Below are positions 1 to 7,300 of a stretch of 17,658 nucleotides of DNA, piece after piece. Positions within the stretch are counted from its first letter, which is position 1. Each line of letters begins with the position of its first letter. The notes under the pieces were generated by a model. That model ran no database searches. It saw only the letters and a list, made by a program, of their open reading frames with translations, and was not told where the DNA came from. The stretch comes from Acidobacteriota bacterium (lineage in GTDB: Bacteria > Acidobacteriota > UBA4820 > DSQY01). A program made the position numbers and the translations under genes. The stretch spans positions 1 to 17,658 of the forward strand of contig JAKAIJ010000025.1 of the NCBI GenBank assembly GCA_021814355.1, in the 5' to 3' direction.

Positions 1-1
1 T

Positions 2-637
2 CCCGCCGAGCTGCTGCTCCTTCTGGGCCCCAACGGGGCAGGCAAGACCACCCTCACCAAGGTGCTCACGCTCCTCTCGCGGCCCGGTAGGGGGGAGATC
101 GCCTTCCGGGGAAAACCGCTCGACGAGAAGGGCCGGCTCGATCTGAGGGGCGCGCTCGGCTACCTTTCGCACCAGTCCTTCCTCTACGCCCACCTCACGG
201 CGGAGGAGAACCTCCTCTTCTTCGCCGGCCTCTACGGCGTGGCGGACGCCCCCGCCCGGATCCCGGGCCTGCTCGGGCGGCTCGGCCTTTCTCATGCGCG
301 CCGGCAGCCGGTGGGCACCTTCTCGCGGGGGATGCAGCAGCGGCTCTCCATGGCGCGGGTCCTGCTCACGGACCCCACCGTGGTCATCCTGGACGAGCCC
401 TACGCGGGGCTCGACCCGGAGGGGAGCCGCACCTTCACGGGGCTGCTCTCCGGCCTCAAGGCCGAGCACCGGGCGATCCTGCTGGTGAGCCACGAGATCG
501 AGGACTGCCTCCCGGCCGTGGACCGGGTGGCGGTGCTGTACGGCGGGCGGATCGCGTGGCAGGCGAGCGCCGCGGGGCTCACCGCGGAGTCCCTCAAGCG
601 CTCCTACTTCGAGGCGACGGCGGGGGGGGGCGCGTGA
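2..637 (+). CDS. ccmA: Heme exporter ATP-binding subunit CcmA (5' partial)
   Basis: ATPase subunit of the CcmABCD complex of cytochrome c maturation system I; in this family ATP hydrolysis drives release of holo-CcmE from CcmC at the inner membrane. The reading frame is already open at the window edge and the first roughly 30 residues are missing. Visible motifs: Walker A GPNGAGKTT (nt 26-52), an ABC signature with the variant FSRGMQQ (from nt 320), Walker B VVILDEP (nt 380-400) followed by a D-loop AGLDP, and the switch histidine in LLVSHE (nt 491-493). The assignment to CcmA rather than another ABC ATPase rests on the ccmB and ccmC genes directly downstream. Its stop overlaps the ccmB start as GTGA (634-637), so the two are probably translationally coupled. 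Confidence 0.88.
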   Translation, partial: PAELLLLLGPNGAGKTTLTKVLTLLSRPGRGEIAFRGKPLDEKGRLDLRGALGYLSHQSFLYAHLTAEENLLFFAGLYGVADAPARIPGLLGRLGLSHARRQPVGTFSRGMQQRLSMARVLLTDPTVVILDEPYAGLDPEGSRTFTGLLSGLKAEHRAILLVSHEIEDCLPAVDRVAVLYGGRIAWQASAAGLTAESLKRSYFEATAGGGA

Positions 638-1307
638 GCTACGCCCGCGCGGTCTGGCTGGTCTTCCGGAAGGACTTCCGCGAGGAGGTGCGGCGCAAGG
701 AGAACCTGGCCGCCTCTTTCTTCTTCGCCTTCCTCTCGCTGGTGCTCTTCTATTTCTCGGTGGACCCCACCCGGGTGGACCTGGGGCGCACGGGCGCGGG
801 GCTGCTCTGGCTCGTCATCCTCTTCGCCGGGAGCCTCTTCATGGGAGCCACCTTCCGCAAGGAGACCGAGACGGGGACCCTCCAGGCGCTCCTGCTCGCC
901 CCCGTGGACCGCAGCGCCCTCTTTCTCGGAAAGTTCCTCGTGAACCTCGCCTTTCTGCTGATTCTCGAGGGGCTGCTGCTGCTCTTCGCCTTCCTCCTGC
1001 TCGCCATGCCGGTGGGCGAGCACCTCGCGCAGCTGGCGGGGGTCTGGACCCTGGTGAGCGTGGGCTACGCCGCCGTGGGGACGCTCCTCTCCGCGCTCAT
1101 CGCCCAGGTGCGGGGCGGCCAGGTGCTTTATCCCATCCTCCTTTTTCCGGTCCTCATCCGCTTTTGATCGCCGCGGGCAGCCTCACCCAGGAGGTGATGC
1201 TCGGCCAGTTCGCCCGCGGCGCGCACTGGTTGCAGCTCGTGGCTCTGTTCGATATGATCTTCCTCGCGGCACCCCTGTTTCTCTTCGAGTTCGCCGTGGA
1301 GGAGTGA
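634..1307 (+). CDS. ccmB: Heme exporter membrane subunit CcmB, interrupted by a one-base frameshift
   Basis: Integral membrane partner of CcmA. The first frame starts at GTG 634 and reads hydrophobic CcmB-like sequence (an FRKDFREE start and several membrane segments) until TGA at 1165-1167. The remaining 46 codons continue in another frame from about 1160 to TGA 1305-1307 and give a good CcmB tail (LIAAGSLTQEV through LFEFAVEE). Adding one C to the CC run at 1158-1159 turns IRF-stop into IPLLIAAGS and restores a 224-residue protein, close to the usual length of about 220. The restored stop overlaps the ccmC GTG as GTGA, like the other junctions here. Either the base was lost in sequencing or assembly, or this is a recent true deletion. 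Translated as written, the product lacks its last membrane segment. Confidence 0.85.
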
Positions 1308-1966
1308 GCGTGGACCTCAGGAAATCTGCCCTGACCGCGTGGGCGGCCGCGCTCGCCCTGAACGCGGTGGCCCTCGGGATGGTCTTCGTCTACGTGCCGG
1401 CCGAAAGGACCATGGGGCCGGTCCAGAAGATCTTTTACTACCACGTGCCGTCGGCCATCAGCGCCTATATCCTCTTCGGCCTGGCCTTCGTCTTCAGCGC
1501 CCTCTACCTCTGGAAGGAGGCGCCCCGCTGGGACACGCTGGCCCACGCCTGCGCCGAGGTGGGCTGGGTCTTCATCACGGTGGTCCTGGTGACGGGGCCC
1601 ATCTGGGGACGCGCCGCCTGGGGCAAGTGGTGGGTCTGGGAACCCCGGCTGACCACGGCGCTGGTGCTCTGGCTCATGTACACGGCCTATTTCCTTCTGC
1701 GCCTCTTCTCGGGCCACGACGCGCACACCGCGCGGGTGGCGGCGGTCATGGCCCTGATCGCCTTCTTCGACGTGCCCATCGTCCATTGGGCGGTCACCTG
1801 GTGGGGCTCGGTGGTCCACCCCGCCAAGGTGAGCCTCGAGACGTCCATGCGCGTGACGTTCCTCGTCTCCATGGCGGCCGTCTTCGCCCTCGCCGCGGCC
1901 TTCACGCTGGCCCGGACGCAGGCGGGCTTCGCGGAGGCCGAGCGCCTGGCGGGAGAGCGGCCGTGA
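1304..1966 (+). CDS. ccmC: Heme exporter protein CcmC (heme handling, CcsA/CcmC family)
   Basis: Membrane protein of 220 residues that presents heme to the chaperone CcmE on the periplasmic side. Six hydrophobic segments are visible, the usual number. The tryptophan-rich WWD-type motif is GKWWVWEPRLT (W109 to about 117), with Glu113 where most CcmC proteins have Asp. Candidate axial heme histidines flank it: H47 in YYHVPS and H172 in VVHP; H161 in IVHW lies close to the second. The start is GTG 1304, giving a GTGA overlap with the restored ccmB stop; a second in-frame GTG at 1310 is possible and changes only two residues. The short C-terminal tail is charged. It is followed without a gap by a CcmD-like ORF. 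Confidence 0.93.
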   Translation: MSVDLRKSALTAWAAALALNAVALGMVFVYVPAERTMGPVQKIFYYHVPSAISAYILFGLAFVFSALYLWKEAPRWDTLAHACAEVGWVFITVVLVTGPIWGRAAWGKWWVWEPRLTTALVLWLMYTAYFLLRLFSGHDAHTARVAAVMALIAFFDVPIVHWAVTWWGSVVHPAKVSLETSMRVTFLVSMAAVFALAAAFTLARTQAGFAEAERLAGERP

Positions 1967-2118
1967 GCGGCCCGCTGCTCGCTCTGGCCCAAACGGCGCC
2001 GTCCACCGGCGGGTACATGCGCATGGGCTACGCCGCCATCCTGGTGATCTTCGCGGCCTACGGCCTCTTCCTGTGGGACCGCTTCCGGAAATCGGGAGGA
2101 GACTTCCATGATCGGTGA
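1963..2118 (+). CDS. ccmD: CcmD-like single-span membrane mini-protein
   Basis: A 51-residue ORF starting at GTG 1963 (GTGA overlap with ccmC) and ending at TGA 2116-2118, 11 bases inside the next gene. It has a short polar N-terminus, then GGYMRMGYAAILVIFAAYG followed by LFLWDRFRK, which is one membrane helix with a basic cytoplasmic end. That is the plan of CcmD, which in proteobacteria is 60-70 residues long and helps release CcmE from CcmABC. It is shorter than classical CcmD and resembles the alternative CcmD type seen in non-proteobacterial ccm clusters. Sequence identity in such small proteins is weak, so the call depends mainly on position, size and topology. Genes of this size are often missed. 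Confidence 0.7.
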   Translation: MSGPLLALAQTAPSTGGYMRMGYAAILVIFAAYGLFLWDRFRKSGGDFHDR

Positions 2119-2917
2119 CACCACGCCCCTGGTGGCGCTCTACACGGACTTCGGGACGGACGATCCGTGGGTGGGCGAGCTCAAGGCCGCCCTCTGGGCG
2201 ATCCAGCCGGCCTTTCACATCCTGGACATGACCCACACCATCCCGCCCCGCGACATCGCCGCGGGGGCCTTCGCCATCTACCGCTCCTACCGCGCCCTCC
2301 CCCCCTGGACGATCAACCTCTGCGTGGTGGACCCCGGGGTCGGGGGACCGCGCCGGCCCATCCTCGTGGTGGACGACGACCGCTACTTCATCGGGCCGGA
2401 CAACGGCCTCTTCTCCTACGTCTACCAGTTCGGCGCGGTGAACCGGGTGGTGCACATCACCGCCGAGCACTACTTCCGGCGCCCCGTGAGCCAGACCTTT
2501 CACGCCCGCGACGTTTTCGCCCCTATCGCCGGATGGCTCGGAAAGGGAATAGACCCGGCCAAGTTCGGCGACGTCATCGAGGATTTCGTGAGGGTCCAGG
2601 TCCCCGTGGACCGCGCCGTGGGCGAGACCCTGGTCAAGGGCGAGGTCTGCGCCGTGGACCGGTTCGGCAACCTCCTCACCAACATCCGCCGGGCCACCCT
2701 CGAGGAGACCTCCGCACGCACGGGCAAGACGAAGTTCAAGATTCTCGTGGCGGGCCATGAGCTGCCCTTCGTCGCGGAGGGCGGGTACGCCCAGGAGGCG
2801 CCGCTCTTCGCGCTGGTGGGCTCTTCGGGGCTGGTGGAGGTGGCCGGGGCCTCTCGCTCCGCCGCGGAGGCGCTCGGCGTGGGCCGTGGCAAGGACGTGG
2901 GGCTCATGGCCGAGTAG
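2108..2917 (+). CDS. SAM hydroxide adenosyltransferase (DUF62 family, SAM hydrolase)
   Basis: A 269-residue cytoplasmic enzyme of the family related to SAM fluorinase/chlorinase. Characterised housekeeping members split S-adenosylmethionine with water into adenosine and methionine. The family landmarks are present: TDFGTDD near the N-terminus (D14), VVDPGVGG with D75, then R82, and TFHARD with H132, giving the Asp-Arg-His water-activating set expected for the hydrolase. GPDNGLFS and DRFGNLLTNI mark the substrate pocket and the C-terminal barrel. The start is ATG 2108 with AGGAG about 8 bases upstream; it overlaps the CcmD-like gene by 11 bases, so it is likely co-transcribed with the ccm operon. 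Halogenase activity is unlikely because the hydrolase triad is intact. Why an SAM hydrolase sits in a ccm operon is unclear. Confidence 0.92.
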   Translation: MIGDTTPLVALYTDFGTDDPWVGELKAALWAIQPAFHILDMTHTIPPRDIAAGAFAIYRSYRALPPWTINLCVVDPGVGGPRRPILVVDDDRYFIGPDNGLFSYVYQFGAVNRVVHITAEHYFRRPVSQTFHARDVFAPIAGWLGKGIDPAKFGDVIEDFVRVQVPVDRAVGETLVKGEVCAVDRFGNLLTNIRRATLEETSARTGKTKFKILVAGHELPFVAEGGYAQEAPLFALVGSSGLVEVAGASRSAAEALGVGRGKDVGLMAE

Positions 2918-2919
2918 GA

Positions 2920-2941
2920 GCGCGCGAGGAAGCCCGCGCGC
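2920..2941. other. GC hairpin between convergent genes
   Basis: A 7-bp perfect inverted repeat, GCGCGCG and CGCGCGC, with an 8-base loop, lies between the convergent SAM hydrolase and EAL genes. Neither strand has a real U-tract after it, so intrinsic termination is doubtful. It could be an RNA 3'-end barrier for one or both transcripts. Confidence 0.35.
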
Positions 2942-2968
2942 GGCCCATGCGAGTTTCTCAGCCGCCTG

Positions 2969-4264
2969 CTAGGTTTGGAACGTCACCTTGCCCGGGAACT
3001 CGGCGGCGGGGCGTCCGAAGAGGTGCCCCTGCCCGTACTTGACCCCCAGTTCCCTGAGCGTCCGGAGCTCGCGCTCCGTCTCCACCCCCTCGGCGATGAG
3101 ATCGGCCCGGATGTTGCCCGCGAGGGAGAGCAGCGAGCTCACGAGCTCCTGCTTGAGAAGGTTCTCCTGGATGCGGGAGACGAGGGAGATGTCCGCCTTC
3201 AGGTAGAGCGGCCGCACGTGGGTGATGGTCTGGATGGAGGAGTAGCCGGTGCCCACGTCGTCAATGGCGATCTTGTACCCGAGGGTGGAGTACTCCTTCA
3301 TGAGGAGCCCGAAGGTGTCGAAGTCGTCAATGGCGTGGCGCTCGGTGAGCTCCCAGACGATCTCGTCGGGCCGCATGTTCGACGCGGCCAGGTTCTCGAA
3401 GGCCCGGCCGTTCAAGAACTCGGGGTCGTCGAGGGTGCTGGGGAGGGTGTTGACGAAGAGGTAGGTCCCCGCCGGCTTGGGTTTAGCCGAGGAGATGGCG
3501 GTGAGCTTGCAGAGGCGGTCCAGCTCCCGGCCGAGCTTGGACTGGTGGGCGCACGAAAACAGGGCCTCGGGCGACTCGTAGGGGGTGCCGAGGGGCCCCC
3601 GGGTGAGCGCTTCGTAGCCCACCGCCTCGAGGCTGTCGAGCGCCACGATGGGCTGGAAGAGGGTCCTGAGCCCCTTGCGCGCGAGGATCTGGCGCAGCTC
3701 AAGCTCGTTGAGGATGCGCTCCATCTCCTCCTGGCGGCCCGCCACGCCGGCGGCCTCCGCCGCCGCCCGGTGGACCGAGCGCTCGAACCGGAGGAAGGGG
3801 TTGTAGTGGAGCACCGAGTAGCCCACGTGGAGCGAGAGCCCCTGGATCCAGCACGAGGAGAGGTCCGCCTTGAGCGCCTTGTAGATGTCCCGCGCGACCT
3901 TCTCGAGGTTGTGCAGCGGCGACCGGGCGAGCCGGTCGTAGGGGACGAAGACGCAGAACTCGTCGTTGAAGGCTCCCCGCTGGGTCACGAGGAGACTGCC
4001 GTCGAAGAGGGACTCGTTGTACCCCTGGAGCCTCTCGGCGGCGCTCTTGAGCACTCCCTCGTACCGCTCGAACCCGAAGACCGCCTCCATTCGCTCCTGG
4101 TCCGAGAGGCCCAGGTAGATCACGCCCAGAAACTGGTTTTGGCACATTTGTTTAAGGGCTTCGAAGCTGGCGGGAAAAGAGGGCAGGCCCGTGTTGGCGT
4201 CGTACAGGGCCGCCCGCAGGGTCAGCACTTCGTTGACCAAAGATTCGACAGACCGATCACCCAC
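2969..4264 (-). CDS. EAL-domain c-di-GMP phosphodiesterase with degenerate GGDEF domain
   Basis: A 431-residue protein with no membrane segment, so probably cytosolic. Residues about 20-165 look like a GGDEF domain that has lost its active site: the motif reads FNDEF (99-103), although a YDANTGLPS motif is still present at 21-29. Residues about 195-425 form an EAL domain with its key residues in place: E218 in EALTRGP, N272 in FVNTLP, E305 in WELTE, D335 and D336 in IDDVGTG, K356 in LKAD, E392 and E395 in AEGVETE, Q412 in GQGHLFGRP. It should therefore hydrolyse c-di-GMP to pGpG, with the GGDEF half serving as a sensor or regulatory domain at most. The start is GTG 4264, preceded by GGGAGG at 5-base spacing. 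It is convergent with the ccm operon and divergent from the sigma-54 regulator. No attached input domain was recognised. Confidence 0.92.
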   Translation of the reverse strand: MGDRSVESLVNEVLTLRAALYDANTGLPSFPASFEALKQMCQNQFLGVIYLGLSDQERMEAVFGFERYEGVLKSAAERLQGYNESLFDGSLLVTQRGAFNDEFCVFVPYDRLARSPLHNLEKVARDIYKALKADLSSCWIQGLSLHVGYSVLHYNPFLRFERSVHRAAAEAAGVAGRQEEMERILNELELRQILARKGLRTLFQPIVALDSLEAVGYEALTRGPLGTPYESPEALFSCAHQSKLGRELDRLCKLTAISSAKPKPAGTYLFVNTLPSTLDDPEFLNGRAFENLAASNMRPDEIVWELTERHAIDDFDTFGLLMKEYSTLGYKIAIDDVGTGYSSIQTITHVRPLYLKADISLVSRIQENLLKQELVSSLLSLAGNIRADLIAEGVETERELRTLRELGVKYGQGHLFGRPAAEFPGKVTFQT

Positions 4265-4281
4265 GACGACCTCCCGGGTTC

Positions 4282-4310
4282 ACTATACGGTGGGGGTGGG
4301 GTCCGCGCAA
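4282..4310 (-). promoter_or_regulatory. Candidate sigma-70 promoter of the EAL gene
   Basis: On the minus strand TTGCGC (4310-4305) and TATAGT (4287-4282) are 17 bases apart. Transcription would start near 4275, leaving a leader of only about 11 bases whose first bases are the GGGAGG ribosome-binding site (rc of 4270-4275). The -10 box is good and the -35 box is weak. Confidence 0.42.
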
Positions 4311-4382
4311 GGAAAATCTTGCCCACGGCGGCGGCCTTATGCTAGAAAAGGCACACCGGAGCCGTCCGGCGGGGAGGGGGGC

Positions 4383-7300
4383 GTGGCGGATCAATCGTGG
4401 CCCGGGCCCTTCGGGGCGTGCGAGCCCGCGGCGCCGTGGCATCCGGCGCTGGGGCCGCGGCGCGCCGGGGCCGGCCTCCCTCTCAGCCTTGCCAACCTCC
4501 GGGACACCCCACGCCTCTGCGCCGCGCTGGCGGCGACCCTCGCGGGGCTCGCCGCCCTCGAGGAGTCCGGCGCCCCCTGGGTTCCGGACCCGGGGGACTG
4601 GGCCCTGGGGACGGACGGGCTGCCCGAGCTCCGCGCCCTCCCGGCGCTGGGTGCGCCGGGAGGGGGGCTCGCGCGCCACGTCCGCGGGTTTCTCGCGCTT
4701 TTCGGCGGCCGCCCGGCGAGGGAAGGCCGCCGCGCCGTCCTCCCCAAGCGTCACCCCGGCCGCGACGTGCTCGCCGCCTGGTTCGGCGAGTGGCTGGAAG
4801 CCTCCGAGGCCCCGGGTGCGACGCGGCGGTGCCTGCTCGACCTCCTGGAGGGGCTCCGCGGCGCGGGCCTCGATCCGGCCCTGGCACCCGAATGGGGGCT
4901 CTGGGCCCGCTGGCGGCCCGCGCACGACCTCTTCACGCCGGGCCTCTCGGAACGCTCCGCGCCGTCCCGGGCCTCCCTCGGGGCGGCGCTCGCGGGGTGC
5001 TCCCGGGCGGCCCTGCGCCCCGTGGCCCTGGGGGGCGGCGCCCCTTACCCGTTCGCCGGCCTCGAGCCGCTTCTCGGGGCGGTCCTCGAAGCGGGCCCCG
5101 CCGGGGCCCAGGCCTGGCTCTCGGGCAGGCTCCGCGACCCCGCCCGCCTCGCCCGGGACCTCGGCGCCCTCCTGGGGGCCCGAACCGGCGGCTGGTGTCT
5201 CCACCCCGCCGACGCGCTGGACGAGGTCTCCCTCGCCACCCTGCGCGAGGCCGGCGCGGATCTCCGCGTCCCGGTCGTGCTCCTCTGGGACGGGGGGGAG
5301 GCTTCACCCGCGGGCGCCTTCACCGATCTCCATGTCTTGACGCTCCCTCCCGAGGGCGAGTCCTGGTTTCTCGAGCTGGCCCGCGGCGTGGCCGGCGACG
5401 ACCCCGGGGAGATCCTGGCCGCCGCCGAGCACCTGCCGGCGGGACATCCAAAACCGGGGGCCTCCCTGTTCCTCTCCGCTCCGCGGGAGACCCCGCCCGG
5501 GGCAAAACCCCCGCCCCCCTCCTCCCCGGCGGGCCTCTGGCGCGAGGCGTGGAGGCGGGAAGCGGCAGGAGACCCCCGCGGAGCCTCGGTGGCGCGCGCT
5601 CGCGCGCTGTTGCACGTAGGCCAGGGGGCCGAAACGCTCCGCCTGCTCGAGTCCATAGACGGCGGAGCAGAGGTCCCGCTTTTGCGCGCCCGCGGGTTCG
5701 AGCGTCTCATGGAGTACGGCCGGGTTCTGGATCTCCTCTCCGAGGAGGCCTGCCTCGCGCTCCCGGAGCCGTTCAGGAGCGAGGCGCTCTTCCTGCGGGG
5801 CCAGGCCCTCTGGATTCGCGGCCGGGCGGCGGAGGGCCGCGGGGTGATCGAGACCACGCTGGGGGCCGCCGGAGAACCGGACCTCCGGGCTCACGGCTTC
5901 TGTCTGCTCGCCACGGCGCTTCTTTTCGAGGACCGCCTCGCCGACGCCGGAAAGGCCCTGGATGCGGCGGAGGATCTGCTTTCCGTTTGTTCCGGACCCG
6001 CGCCCGCCATCCTCTGGAGCCACAGGACCGGAATGCTGGCCCGTCGCCGGGGCGCCCTTCCCGACGCCGCCCGCGCATTTCAGCAGGCGGCCGCGTCGGC
6101 CCGTCTCGCGAAGGATTTCCGGCAGGAGGCCGCCGCCCTCTGCGACGCGGGGGACGTGTTGAGGCTCCTCTTTCGTTTCGACGAGGCCCGCGCGCTCCTG
6201 CTGCGCGCGGAGGAGGGCGCCTGGACCCTTGGGCTGGAGGCGCTCCGGCGGTGCGCGCGGTTCAACCGGATCCTCTGCGCCGCAGAATCGGGGCGGCTTC
6301 TCGAGGCCCAGGCCGCCCTGGAAGAGGGGCTGACGCGCCCCGCCTCTCCAAGGGGGCCGGACTCCCGGGCGGTGGACCGGTACTGGCTCGCCCGAATCCT
6401 GCGGTCCCGGGGCGAGCTTCCCGCCGCCCTCGCCCAGGCCGAGCGGGCCGTCGCCGAAATGGGGACGGAGGCGGACCCGGAGGTGGCGTTTCCGCTCCGC
6501 ACTCTCGTCGCCCGCCTTCTTCTCGAATCGAGGCAGACGGCGCGGTTCTCGCGCCGGGTGCCGGACCTGGAGCGGGCCCTGACGCGGGCGCCGGACCCCG
6601 ACGACCGGCTGGAGGCCGCCGCCCTTCTCGCCGAGTCGGCGGCCCGGGGCCTAAACCGGTTCGAGGAGGAGGCCCGGGCCGCGGCCTGTACCGCCGACGC
6701 TTCGGCGACTCTCGTCGCCCGGGCCCGGTGGCGGCTTTCCCGGGCGCTCGCCGGGGACGCCGGGGGCTCCGGCCTGCTGACGGAGGCGTGGGCCCTCGCC
6801 CGGGAGGCGGGCGATCCGGCCTTGGCCGCCGAGGCGCTCTCGGCCGCCGCCGAACAGAACGTCTTTCCGGCGCTCTCCGGGGAGGACTCCGCGTGGGTCG
6901 CCCGTTTCCTCGCGGAGAATCGGGTGCGCTCCTCTACGGGCCTCACCGCGCTCCTGCGCCTCCACCGCCCCGCCGCCGCGCCCGCGCCCGCTGTTGCAGC
7001 GGCCTCCTCGGGCCTCTCCCTGCTCGCGCGCGCCCTGGACGGCGCACCGACCACCCCGGAGGCCCTGGCGGCGACCCGGACCGCGGCGGCCCTCCACGTG
7101 GCCCCCGGTGGCGCGGCTTCCTGGACCGGCGACGGCTCGTCCCGGGAGCGGGAAACCGTGGCCGGGTTCTGCGGGAGCTCCGGGCTCTTCTCGGTGAGAA
7201 GCGGGTGGGTCCTGGGCTGTCCGGGCCGGGAGGGGCTTTGGACCGGCCTCCTATGGCACGGGCGCGAGAGGCCCGCGGAAGAGGACCTTCTGCTCGCCCG

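Noticed and set aside
1155..1170. Programmed -1 frameshift in ccmB
   Set aside because: Slipping at CGC TTT TGA would also enter the tail frame, but no typical slippery heptamer or downstream structure is evident, and one added C gives the better family match (IPLL).
1154..2758. Long open frame of 534 codons on the minus strand opposite ccmC and the SAM hydrolase
   Set aside because: It is low-complexity (Gly, Arg, His, Pro rich), has no recognisable domain, and lies opposite clear genes. High GC leaves few stop codons in such shadow frames.
2975..4345. 456-codon plus-strand frame opposite the EAL gene
   Set aside because: The EAL protein in the other strand has all family motifs; this frame is a Glu/Gly/Val/Leu-rich mirror of it.
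4191..4382. Earlier start for the sigma-54 regulator at 4191
   Set aside because: It would overlap the divergent EAL coding region and adds 64 residues without any domain-like character; GTG 4383 has a purine-rich ribosome-binding site.
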